64,000 nt of DNA from assembly GCA_026399075.1 (NCBI GenBank), contig JAPLRR010000078.1, positions 29,316-93,315 of the forward strand, given 5' to 3'. Below, in pieces: positions 1 to 7,836 of the stretch. The position numbers and the translations under genes are program-made. How positions within the stretch are numbered: the first letter of the stretch is position 1; the number at the start of each line of letters is the position of its first letter. The DNA is from Methylococcales bacterium. GTDB taxonomy: Bacteria > Pseudomonadota > Gammaproteobacteria > Methylococcales > Methylomonadaceae. Below the pieces are notes generated by a model, which worked only from the letters and a program-made list of their open reading frames with translations, ran no database searches and was not told the origin of the DNA.

Positions 1-233
1 AAGCCTTCGCCGGGGCGCTTGACGCTGCCCTTAACAACCATGCCGCCCAAGCGGAACAAATGGTCTTTAGGGGCTTTGCCCGCAACCACGTCGGAGGTTG
101 AAAAGAAAAACATCAGGTTCTCGTTAAACGAGCGCAAGCCAAAAAACGCGGCAATAGACACACCTGCCACCATCAGTAAAATCAAGGCCAAGCGGTTTCT
201 GCGTATGGCTTTCATCTTAAAAAACTTAATCAT
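1..233 (-). CDS. ccmE: Cytochrome c maturation protein CcmE, N-terminal part (cut by window edge)
   Basis: CcmE is the periplasmic haem chaperone of System I cytochrome c maturation; it carries haem from CcmC to the CcmF/H ligase. The visible 77 residues start MIKFFKMKAIRRNRL, followed by one hydrophobic anchor (LALILLMVAGVSIAAFF) and then the start of the soluble domain with FRLGGMVVKGSVKR, a typical CcmE stretch. The haem-binding histidine lies beyond the window edge. The ATG overlaps the ccmD stop (ATGA), so the two are translationally coupled. An internal Met at residue 7 is an alternative start. Family identification is firm although the gene is partial. Confidence 0.9.
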   Translation of the reverse strand, partial: MIKFFKMKAIRRNRLALILLMVAGVSIAAFFGLRSFNENLMFFFSTSDVVAGKAPKDHLFRLGGMVVKGSVKRPGEG

Positions 234-388
234 TTTAAACCCCGTTTACGTTTAAGCTGGAGTTGGCGTAATTGCTGTTTATGTTGCATTAAGGGTTTGA
301 TGATTCCGAATAGCATGATGGCAAAGGCAATGCCATAAGATGTCCAAACATAAAAGGCGTAGCCGCCCATGTGCAAAAATTCGCTCAT
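230..388 (-). CDS. ccmD: Haem exporter protein CcmD
   Basis: A 52-residue single-span membrane protein. It begins MSEFLHMGGYAFYVW, has one hydrophobic helix (about residues 9-31) and ends in a basic cytoplasmic tail rich in Lys, Arg and Gln. CcmD stabilises the CcmABC-CcmE complex during release of holo-CcmE. The assignment rests on size, the FLHMGGYAFYVW start typical of the family, and position between ccmC and ccmE with 4-bp overlaps on both sides (ATGA-type junctions). Confidence 0.9.
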   Translation of the reverse strand: MSEFLHMGGYAFYVWTSYGIAFAIMLFGIIKPLMQHKQQLRQLQLKRKRGLK

Positions 389-1122
389 TTTTCCTCCAAA
401 ATATCATCCAACCAACGCCCACCTTGCTCACGTTGCACTAGCTCATTGCGGCTGCGTAATAACAGCGCGATGACATAGTAAACTTTAAACGCCACCGCCA
501 TGACCAGCAAAGGGATCAGCATGTCGATATGGATGGACGGTTTGGCAAATTTGGTGACGGTAGGGCCTTGGTGCAAACTGCTCCACCATTCCACTGAATA
601 ATGGATAATTGGGATATTGACCACGCCCACCAAAGCCAAAATGGCAACTGAGCGTGAGGCGGTGCGCTTGTCTTCTATCGCGTTATACAAGCCGATCACC
701 CCCAAGTATAAGAACAACAGGATCAGTTCTGAGGTGAGCCGTGCATCCCATACCCACCACGTCCCCCACATGGGTTTGCCCCACAGCGAACCGGTGATTA
801 AGGCCAATAAGGTAAAGCTTGCGCCTATCGGTGCGCTGCATATCGACACGATTTCGGCAAGTTTAATGTGCCAAATCAAGCCTATCGCACCGCTGACCGC
901 CATCATCATATAAATGAACATGGACATCCACGCGGCAGGCACATGCACATAAATAATGCGGAAACTGTCGCCTTGTTGATAATCGGCAGGGGCCAGCACC
1001 AAGCCGCCATAAAGCCCATAAGCTAGCAAGGCCAGCATCAGCGCAGTCAACCAAGGCAACATGCGCCCACTGATGGCGTAAAAATAAGGTGGGGAAGAAA
1101 ATTTATGTAAAAATCGCATCAT
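385..1122 (-). CDS. ccmC: Haem exporter protein CcmC
   Basis: CcmC is the integral membrane haem handler that loads haem onto CcmE. The 245-residue product has about six membrane segments, the family string PADYQQGDSFRIIYVHVPAA near the N-terminus, and the Trp-rich periplasmic motif GTWWVWDARLTSEL that contacts haem in this family. The start is set at MMRFLHKF, by comparison with the usual CcmC N-terminus and because it lies just after the ccmB stop; a longer reading frame upstream overlaps ccmB and has no family support. It overlaps ccmD by 4 bp. Confidence 0.93.
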   Translation of the reverse strand: MMRFLHKFSSPPYFYAISGRMLPWLTALMLALLAYGLYGGLVLAPADYQQGDSFRIIYVHVPAAWMSMFIYMMMAVSGAIGLIWHIKLAEIVSICSAPIGASFTLLALITGSLWGKPMWGTWWVWDARLTSELILLFLYLGVIGLYNAIEDKRTASRSVAILALVGVVNIPIIHYSVEWWSSLHQGPTVTKFAKPSIHIDMLIPLLVMAVAFKVYYVIALLLRSRNELVQREQGGRWLDDILEEK

Positions 1123-1127
1123 AAGGA

Positions 1128-1811
1128 TTAACTTAAACTCATTCTTAAGGCAGCCGCAGTCGGCCAAGGGGTTAAAGTAATCGCCAAAAACAACATGGCG
1201 CACATCATATAAAGCTGTCCTGAAACAGGCAGCCCCGCCGTCGCAGAATCAACTGCGCCACTGGCGAAAATCAATACGGGGACATACAGGGGTAACACTA
1301 AAATGGCGAGCAAGACACCGCCTTTTCTCAAGCCCACCGTTAAGGCCACGGCAATTGCGCCAATCAGGCTTAGCACGGGGGTGCCCAATACCAAGGTGGT
1401 CAACAGCACACCAATGACATCGGCTTGCAGGTCAAACATGGCGGCCAATAGGGGCGTGATAAGCAATAAGGGCATACCGGACAACAACCAATGCGCGGTG
1501 ACCTTCGCCAATACCAGGATTGACAGCGGGTGCGGGGTCATCACCATCAACTCTAAGCTGCCGTCTTCAAAGTCAGAACGGAACAAGGCATCCATGGACA
1601 ATAAGGATGCCAATAGCGCAGCAACCCAAATCACCCCGGGCGCAATACGCCGCAGCAATTCAACATCAGCGCCCACCGCCAGTGGAAATAAAGTGACCAC
1701 CATGACAAAAAATGCCAAAGGGTTAATCAATTCGGCACGATGCCGATAGGCTAAAATTAAATCCCTGCGTACTACGGATAAAAAAGCATTAAAAAGGGAC
1801 GGTGTAGTCAT
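1128..1811 (-). CDS. ccmB: Haem exporter protein CcmB
   Basis: CcmB is the membrane subunit of the CcmAB ABC module, which uses ATP to release holo-CcmE from CcmC. The 227 residues contain six hydrophobic segments and the family motifs FFVMVVTLFPLAVG and RSDFEDGSLELMVMTPHPL. Its start overlaps the ccmA stop by 4 bp and ccmC begins 5 bp after its stop, so it sits in a tight ccmABCDE run. Length is normal for the family. Confidence 0.93.
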   Translation of the reverse strand: MTTPSLFNAFLSVVRRDLILAYRHRAELINPLAFFVMVVTLFPLAVGADVELLRRIAPGVIWVAALLASLLSMDALFRSDFEDGSLELMVMTPHPLSILVLAKVTAHWLLSGMPLLLITPLLAAMFDLQADVIGVLLTTLVLGTPVLSLIGAIAVALTVGLRKGGVLLAILVLPLYVPVLIFASGAVDSATAGLPVSGQLYMMCAMLFLAITLTPWPTAAALRMSLS

Positions 1812-2431
1812 GAGCGTAATTCAATTTTTTGCACGATGTGGTCAGGTAATCCCGTGTCATGGTGGGAGGTCATGATGGCGATGCCACCAGTGGCGACATG
1901 GTCTTCAATGTAGGATTCAAATAGCATGATGCTGGCTTTGTCCAGTGACGTGAACGGTTCGTCTAAAATCCACAAGCGTTTTTTTGTGCATAACAAGCGC
2001 GCCAATGCCAAACGACGGCGTTGGCCTGCTGACAAATAGCGGATAGGCGTATCTTGATAGCCATCCAGCCCGACTTTATGTAAACCCTCGTCTATGCTTA
2101 AGGTGGCAGTGGCCAAAGACTGGGTAAATTTGAGGTTTTCTGAGGCACTCAAATCGTCTTTCATGCCATTCATGTGACCAACATAGGCGACATCTTGGTA
2201 AAACAGGGCCGCCAATTCCAATACCGCCGTTCCACACCAATAAAGCTCGCCTTCGTCCGGGTTACGTAAACCCGTCAGTATGCGCAATAGTGAGGTTTTG
2301 CCGCTGCCATTAGGGCCTTCAATCAGTAACACTTGGCCGCCATGGACTTGAATATCGAGGCCGCTGAACAATACGCGGTCATCCCGGATACAAGCCAGCT
2401 GGCGCGCCTCAAAAAATGGACGTGTAGTCAT
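1808..2431 (-). CDS. ccmA: Cytochrome c biogenesis ATP-binding protein CcmA
   Basis: ABC-type ATPase that powers CcmB. Walker A is GPNGSGKTS, the signature is YLSAGQRRRLALARL and Walker B is LWILDEPF. The start is placed at MTTRPFFEARQL because CcmA proteins normally begin a few residues before this EAR-L segment. An in-frame ATG 42 bp upstream (at 2473) has a purine-rich stretch before it and cannot be excluded. This is the first gene of the ccmABCDE run. A gap of about 170 bp separates it from the upstream ppiC-like gene, so it may have its own promoter. Confidence 0.92.
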   Translation of the reverse strand: MTTRPFFEARQLACIRDDRVLFSGLDIQVHGGQVLLIEGPNGSGKTSLLRILTGLRNPDEGELYWCGTAVLELAALFYQDVAYVGHMNGMKDDLSASENLKFTQSLATATLSIDEGLHKVGLDGYQDTPIRYLSAGQRRRLALARLLCTKKRLWILDEPFTSLDKASIMLFESYIEDHVATGGIAIMTSHHDTGLPDHIVQKIELRS

Positions 2432-2599
2432 GCGATGCTTCAAAAACCAGTGATAAAAGTGGGGGACGGGCATTACCCCATCCCCCTAAATAACCTGCCA
2501 TTTTACCATATCCCTTATTGCTTGCCGTTAAACATCCGGTAAACGTAGGGCAAGGTGTAAGGGCTAGTGCTAAATAAGCTGCCTGCTTGGAAAAACGTG

Positions 2600-3448
2600 T
2601 TATTTGGGCGTATTGACTTTGGTGATTTTGGCGTTGGCTTTTAAGACTTTGAGATACTCCTGAAATTTTTCTGTGCGCACATTGGCCAACACTTTGTCTT
2701 TGACCGCTTCAAACGCAGGCGCCTCTTGCACTTTAGTGTCTTCCAGAAAAATGATATGCCAGCCAAATTGGGTTTGTATGGCTACACTGGCAAACTCACC
2801 GTTTTTCATAGTGGCTAAGGCTTTTTCAAAAGCGGGGCCCATGGCGCGTGGGTCTACCCAGCCCAATTCACCGCCTTGGTTTTTGGTGTTGTCATCTTTT
2901 GAGACTTTTTTTGCCAGTTTGTCAAAATCTTCCCCTTTGGCAAGTTTGGCTATAGTTGCCTTGGCGGTGGCCTCATCTTCCAGCAAAATATGTTTAAGCT
3001 TGTATTGCTTGGACACTAAAGCCTGCTTTTTTTGTGCATAAATCTTGCGCAATTCATCATCACTAATCTGCAATGATTTCATGTAATGTTCGGCGGCAAT
3101 TTGGGAATAAGCAATCCGCAGCATATTGTGCACTTGCTCTTGGGTGGCCGGATCATTGCCCAAGTTTTTATTGGTGAAGTCTTGCCAAATCAATTCCCTG
3201 GCAATAACTTCATCCAGTGCTTGGTCTTGTGAGCCGGGTTTGCTTTTATCCGTGCGGGGTAGGGCAGATTGGCCTATCGGATGGCCGTTGACTTCGGCGA
3301 TAACGTGCGCAGGTTTTACGTCAGGCAATGCGGATGCCGGATTGCTGGCCGCCGTTGGACTGGCAGTTCCACCATTGCTGGCGCAGCCGCCTAGTAACAG
3401 TGCCGCAATGAGGGTCAAAGGTGTCGCCAAGTTAGGTAGTGTTTTCAT
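2600..3448 (-). CDS. PpiC/parvulin-type peptidyl-prolyl isomerase lipoprotein
   Basis: A 282-residue exported prolyl isomerase. The N-terminus (MKTLPNLATPLTLIAALLLGGC) is a lipoprotein signal with lipobox LGGC, so it is probably membrane-anchored in the periplasm. A SurA-like N-terminal helical region precedes one parvulin domain around residues 148-250, with the family strings KLKHILL, GGELGWVDPRAMGPAFEKAL and FGWHIIFLED. It lies between a CcmG-type gene and ccmA, downstream of multiheme cytochromes. Parvulin isomerases recur near outer-surface multiheme cytochrome genes in Geobacter-type genomes (from memory), and help in folding these Pro-rich proteins is the inferred role. Confidence 0.88.
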   Translation of the reverse strand: MKTLPNLATPLTLIAALLLGGCASNGGTASPTAASNPASALPDVKPAHVIAEVNGHPIGQSALPRTDKSKPGSQDQALDEVIARELIWQDFTNKNLGNDPATQEQVHNMLRIAYSQIAAEHYMKSLQISDDELRKIYAQKKQALVSKQYKLKHILLEDEATAKATIAKLAKGEDFDKLAKKVSKDDNTKNQGGELGWVDPRAMGPAFEKALATMKNGEFASVAIQTQFGWHIIFLEDTKVQEAPAFEAVKDKVLANVRTEKFQEYLKVLKANAKITKVNTPK

Positions 3449-3498
3449 TAAGTATTTGTCTTAAGTTGGAGGATTGGGGTTTGCTGGGTTTGGTTTAT

Positions 3499-3517
3499 AA
3501 AACCCGTCGCAGGGTTT
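3499..3517 (-). terminator. Possible weak intrinsic terminator
   Basis: On the minus strand, AAACCC and GGGTTT form a 6-bp stem around a 6-nt loop, followed by TTTAT. It lies between the CcmG-type gene and the ppiC-like gene and could partly separate the cytochrome series from the ppiC/ccm genes. The stem is short, so read-through is likely. Confidence 0.3.
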
Positions 3518-3577
3518 ATTGTATACATAGTCGAGCTGTTTATAAGGTTTTTAATCGTCACCAAGGCGACGATAGTT

Positions 3578-4108
3578 TCATTGGGGCAGCTTGGTTTTCA
3601 TTTCTTGCCAGATGGCAGGGTTTAGCGCACCAATATGCCTAGCGCGGATAACACCTTGGGCATCGACCAGATACGTTTGTGGCAGGCTGAAAATATCCAA
3701 TGGCAAACCTGCCGCCGCCGCCCCGTCAAACATAACCCATACAAACGGGTTGCCATTTTGTTTAAGCCAAGTGCGGGCTATTTCCGCATCATCTTGATAG
3801 TCTATGGCATAGATGTTGATATTTTCCTCTGCCGCGATGCGCTTTAGTTCGGCGTGTTCTTCCCGGCAGGCCCCGCACCAAGATGCCCAGACATTAATCA
3901 AGGCCGGGCCTTTGATGCTGGTGCTGTCCAACAGCGTTTCAGTGTTAAACAAGGACGGGAGCTTAAGGACAGGCGTAGCTTTGCCGATTAGCCGCGACGC
4001 GTATTTATTGGGATCATACGTTAGCCCATAAAAATACAGCAGCCCTAAAATGGCAAACATCAGCAGCGGTAAAGCCAGCAATAACTTAGGGGCAGGTTTT
4101 CCGGGCAT
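3578..4108 (-). CDS. ccmG: Thiol:disulfide interchange protein, CcmG/DsbE family
   Basis: A membrane-tethered periplasmic thioredoxin that keeps apocytochrome CXXCH cysteines reduced for haem attachment. The 176-residue product has an N-terminal anchor (LLLALPLLMFAILGLLYFYG) and a thioredoxin fold with active site WASWCGACREEHAEL; the conserved cis-Pro region is FSLPQTYLVD. The family commonly has WCPxC, so the GA dipeptide here is a variant. Its ATG shares one base with the stop of the preceding 16-heme gene (TGATG), so the two are coupled. That suggests a cytochrome-dedicated reductant. The longer upstream frame is the overlap region and is not used. Confidence 0.9.
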   Translation of the reverse strand: MPGKPAPKLLLALPLLMFAILGLLYFYGLTYDPNKYASRLIGKATPVLKLPSLFNTETLLDSTSIKGPALINVWASWCGACREEHAELKRIAAEENINIYAIDYQDDAEIARTWLKQNGNPFVWVMFDGAAAAGLPLDIFSLPQTYLVDAQGVIRARHIGALNPAIWQEMKTKLPQ

Positions 4109-7020
4109 CACTTTAAGTAATCCACGCCAATGTTCCTCACCAATTTGGGGTCGTGGTAATACTTGTATTTGGTTTGTGCCTCCAAGGCATGGCAATCAAC
4201 ACAGAACGTGCCCTTAATACCTTTGGTGCGCAAAAAGCTAGTTAAGGGTGTGCCTTCCACATTGTCTTTATTACCGACTGCAACCACGGATTTGGGTTGC
4301 TTTTTGGCTTGCTGGAGTTTATCGGCATTCCAAAAATGCGGGTCATGGCAAGTGATACAGGCGATTTCACCAAATTCGTTGGCTTTTTCTTTGTCATCCA
4401 GTAACGGCATCACGGTTTTGTCCGAACGTAGCACCACATTTTTATGTGGATGCGTAAAGGCTTTGACCACTTTCTTTTCGGCCACACCTTTTTTCTGATG
4501 GCAATTAATGCACAACTGGTCTTCTTTAAGCTTGCTGTGTTGCAGTTCTTTATCCACTACCGAGGTGTCTTCAGCGACGGCTATCGCGGAATACAAATGC
4601 GCGACTTTGTTTTCGCCCCTATGTAAAGTATGGCATGCGCTGCAAACGCCCGCTTTGGGTTTTTCCTTAAAGCGGCTTTCCTTATCTTTGGCAGTGATGC
4701 GCAAATCATGGTCACTGCCTACTATCGCCTGTTTGCCCGCATGGCAATGGCTGCACAACTGGCCGTCCTGATGGTCTTCAACCAGGGCAGGGGTATTGGG
4801 TTTGCCAGTATGTACAGCATGGCAGGTCAAACATAATACTTTGCGGGTTTTCTTGCCGTCAATTTCCACTTCATCATCCATTTTCATATTGACCGGATGT
4901 ACGCCTTTTTTAAAGGCATCGTCTTTATCTTTGGCATCCTGACGGTCATGGCAAGTGTGGCATAAGGCTTCAGCATCCTTCATGCCTTTTTCCAATAAAG
5001 CCGTGTCGGGTTTGCCAGTGTGGACATTATGGCAGGTCGTGCAAGTGACAAATTTAACCTCATGACCATCTTTTTTCATCGGTTTGTCGGGTTTGACATT
5101 GACCGGATGCACCCCTTTACAGCGCGCGTCCTCTTTGTCTTTGGACGCTTGGCGTTCATGGCAGGCGATGCACAATTCGCTTTTGTCCGTTTTTAACACA
5201 GTAAGTTCAGAAATACCTTCACCACCATGCACTTCGTGGCATGAACGGCATAACAGGGTTTTGTCTTCACCTTGCACCGCCCCGGCATCCTGTAAGGTTT
5301 TCGGTAAGCCTTTATGCAAGTTTTCATCTTTGGCATAGCCTTTGGTATCTGGTGTCGGCGGTGGCAAAAATTTGACCATAATGGGATGCACGCCTTTTTT
5401 ATGCGCGTCTTCTTGGTCTTTGGATGCTTGGCGTTCGTGGCACGTCACACACAGCTCATCTTTGCCGCTAGGCAAAGCCGTCATGTCCCGATCCCCATGA
5501 CCACCATGGACTTGATGGCAACTTTGGCAAATTATAGTGTCTTGATGGCCTAATACCCCACCCGCTTCAGCTAAGGCTTTGGGCAAACCTTCATGCAGAT
5601 TTTTGTCCTTGGCATAACCCTTGGCTTCCGGTGTGGGTGGCGCGGTCAACTTAATGGCTAAAGGATGGGTATAGCCACGCTTTTTCACATCAGGTTCACG
5701 CGCTTGTTTAATTTTTGATTCATGGCAGCGTTCGCACAAGTCGCCGCCTTTATTGGTCACGCGCAACCACGCATTTTTATGGCCTTCGTAGAGGGTTTCA
5801 TTGCCTACCCCTTTGGTGTGGGGTGTGTGGCAACTGGTGCAAGGCAAATCTTTGCTTTCGGTGCGCGGAAAAATGTCGGGCAATTTGTCTTTGCGTTTTT
5901 GTTCGTGGCGTTGCTTTTTAAGCTCGTCGGTATCGTAAACGCTAGCATGTTGGCCGTTTTTACCGATTTGGAACCTGGAATCCCATATCGCGCCATTATG
6001 GCAGCTGTAACACATGATAAACGAGGCTTCGGGCAGCATGTTTTGTTTATCAGGTTCGTTGCCGACTTTCGCCCACGACAAATGGCACATTTGGCAATTC
6101 TTTTGCGAGGGGTCTGCGCTGCTTTCAGTCGCCAGTACCACCGGGATTTTGTCCAGGCCATCGATTTTTAAGGCGATGATTTCACTGGACAGGGTATCGG
6201 CCACAAATAACACGCCATTATGCCAAGCAAGGCTAGTGGGGGATTTAAGTTTAACCGCAGTACCCTTGGCATCCGTCAATTCACCTAAGGCTTCGCCCGC
6301 CCTAAATAGCTTGATGGTGCCAAAATAACTGTCACTGACAAACAGCAGGTCATGTTGACTATCGATGGCAATGCCATTAGGCCGGAACAAATCCCCTTTT
6401 CCTGAGCCAAAATGGCCAATTTGGAGAACAAACCGCCCTTTTTTATCAAACACCTGGATGCGGGCGTTGGCTATATCGACGACGTTTAAATAGCCATCCC
6501 GGTCAAAAGCCATTTGATAAGGGTATTGGAATTCGCCATCGGTTTCGCCACGTTGCCCAAAGCAATCCAAGGCGGTTTGTTTAGGCAAATCATAGCGGCA
6601 GATCCGATGGTTGGCCCTATCCGCCCAGTAAATGACATCTTGGTATACACTGATGGCGACTGGTTCAGGCGGTTTTTTACTGTTTGCGGTGCCACGGACA
6701 TCAATGGTTTGCACCAGCCCGCCAGTTTTGTTTAGGCGTAATAAATGCCCGCTTACCGGATCAGCAGCAAACCACTGGTCATGGTAAAAAAATACACTGA
6801 GTGCAGAAGCAGGGATGGCAGGGTTTGTTGACAGGACTTGCCCGGCATTAGTGACCAATGTCAGGCCGTTGCCGTCCAGTAGGGCCATAACTCCATCAGG
6901 GTTAACCGCAACACCAACCGCTTGTTGAAGGTTGGAAAGCACCGTTTTTTGCACGGCGACGTTGAGTGACCATGCCGCGCTAGACCACAGCCAAAAAAAT
7001 AGGATAAATAATCGTAACAT
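4108..7020 (-). CDS. NHL-repeat beta-propeller fused to a 16-CXXCH multiheme cytochrome c
   Basis: A 970-residue exported cytochrome. A signal peptide (MLRLFILFFWLWSSAAWS) is followed by an NHL-type beta-propeller (about residues 40-290; strings such as FDRDGYLNVVDIANARIQVF and GIAIDSQHDLLFVSDS). Sixteen CXXCH motifs then run from about residue 305 to the C-terminus. The middle is built from tandem di-heme units of the form CxxCH-x-VH-G...LCxxCH-(E/D)RQ, and at least four are clearly related (doubled-CXXCH type). There is no C-terminal anchor. Export and size suggest an outer-surface or periplasm-spanning electron carrier; NHL-cytochrome proteins occur in Geobacter-type electron-export loci (from memory). 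It shares one base with the downstream ccmG. Confidence 0.92.
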   Translation of the reverse strand: MLRLFILFFWLWSSAAWSLNVAVQKTVLSNLQQAVGVAVNPDGVMALLDGNGLTLVTNAGQVLSTNPAIPASALSVFFYHDQWFAADPVSGHLLRLNKTGGLVQTIDVRGTANSKKPPEPVAISVYQDVIYWADRANHRICRYDLPKQTALDCFGQRGETDGEFQYPYQMAFDRDGYLNVVDIANARIQVFDKKGRFVLQIGHFGSGKGDLFRPNGIAIDSQHDLLFVSDSYFGTIKLFRAGEALGELTDAKGTAVKLKSPTSLAWHNGVLFVADTLSSEIIALKIDGLDKIPVVLATESSADPSQKNCQMCHLSWAKVGNEPDKQNMLPEASFIMCYSCHNGAIWDSRFQIGKNGQHASVYDTDELKKQRHEQKRKDKLPDIFPRTESKDLPCTSCHTPHTKGVGNETLYEGHKNAWLRVTNKGGDLCERCHESKIKQAREPDVKKRGYTHPLAIKLTAPPTPEAKGYAKDKNLHEGLPKALAEAGGVLGHQDTIICQSCHQVHGGHGDRDMTALPSGKDELCVTCHERQASKDQEDAHKKGVHPIMVKFLPPPTPDTKGYAKDENLHKGLPKTLQDAGAVQGEDKTLLCRSCHEVHGGEGISELTVLKTDKSELCIACHERQASKDKEDARCKGVHPVNVKPDKPMKKDGHEVKFVTCTTCHNVHTGKPDTALLEKGMKDAEALCHTCHDRQDAKDKDDAFKKGVHPVNMKMDDEVEIDGKKTRKVLCLTCHAVHTGKPNTPALVEDHQDGQLCSHCHAGKQAIVGSDHDLRITAKDKESRFKEKPKAGVCSACHTLHRGENKVAHLYSAIAVAEDTSVVDKELQHSKLKEDQLCINCHQKKGVAEKKVVKAFTHPHKNVVLRSDKTVMPLLDDKEKANEFGEIACITCHDPHFWNADKLQQAKKQPKSVVAVGNKDNVEGTPLTSFLRTKGIKGTFCVDCHALEAQTKYKYYHDPKLVRNIGVDYLK

Positions 7021-7026
7021 AAGACG

Positions 7027-7836
7027 TTATTGTAACATCTCGCGTATGGTTATATGCTCATCATCCTTTTTATAGCGGCGGATAAATTGCGGGATGATGT
7101 GCTTGGCCATCGCCAAACTTTGCTCTTTGGTGGCGCCTAATGCCGTTAGATTTAACAGACTTTTGTGTTCATCATGGCAGGTTTGGCAATCGGGGCCTTT
7201 TTTCTCTAAAGGCCAATGCACTTTGGCACGGATTAGGGTTTTCGCGTGCAAATCCGTCTTTTTCCATTCTTCGGCAACCGCATTGGAAAATGGCTGGTTT
7301 TTAAAGGCCAATGCTGGCCGCCCTTGGTAGTAAGGGACAATTTTCGGGTTGGCTGGCCGTTGTTTGGCATTGTCCAGTTCTTGCCCGATCCGGAACAAGC
7401 CTTTACCATCCACCGTCTGGTTCTTTTCAAAGTCATACCACTGGTAGTCCAAGGTTATATCCTTGGGTCTGAAGTGGCAGGTTTCACAGGCAATAAAACG
7501 GACGTGCATATTATTGAACGTGCGGGTACGCAGCTGTTTGCTATGCGGCAAGGGGCTATGGCAATTGCGGCAAAAACTGTTGGGCGCGGTTTCGAGATCC
7601 CCGGACTGCTTATGGAAATTGGGTACGACAAATTTTTCCACTATTTTAGTATCCTGGTGTTCACGCACCTTTTTTTCTGAATGGCTTAAGGCTTCCTTGT
7701 CCGGGTTCGCCTGTTCCACCCTAGTTTGATAAAGCGATATTGCTTGGGCATTTGCAGCTATGGGCTGGGATTCTGCCCATGCGCTGCTACAAAATAACAG
7801 GCTAATGCCGGTGATGAACACTAGTTGCTTAGTCAT
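7027..7836 (-). CDS. Periplasmic triheme cytochrome c
   Basis: A 269-residue protein with a cleavable signal (MTKQLVFITGISLLFCSSAWA) and three CXXCH motifs: FCRNCHSPLPH, ACETCHFRPKD and DCQTCHDEHKS. Several extra His residues (for example HKQSGD, NNMHVRF, DLHAKTL) could serve as distal ligands. It resembles nitrate-reductase/NrfB-like small cytochromes only in general layout; no specific family is recognised. Its ATG overlaps the stop of the upstream 451-aa gene by 4 bp and it ends 6 bp before the NHL-cytochrome start. It is probably a soluble shuttle between the membrane-bound and outer components. Confidence 0.88.
   Translation of the reverse strand: MTKQLVFITGISLLFCSSAWAESQPIAANAQAISLYQTRVEQANPDKEALSHSEKKVREHQDTKIVEKFVVPNFHKQSGDLETAPNSFCRNCHSPLPHSKQLRTRTFNNMHVRFIACETCHFRPKDITLDYQWYDFEKNQTVDGKGLFRIGQELDNAKQRPANPKIVPYYQGRPALAFKNQPFSNAVAEEWKKTDLHAKTLIRAKVHWPLEKKGPDCQTCHDEHKSLLNLTALGATKEQSLAMAKHIIPQFIRRYKKDDEHITIREMLQ

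Noticed and set aside
4163..6328. Several 70-150-codon plus-strand frames opposite the NHL-cytochrome gene
   Set aside because: They are antisense shadows of a strongly coding frame with 16 haem motifs; none has a ribosome-binding site or a recognisable product.
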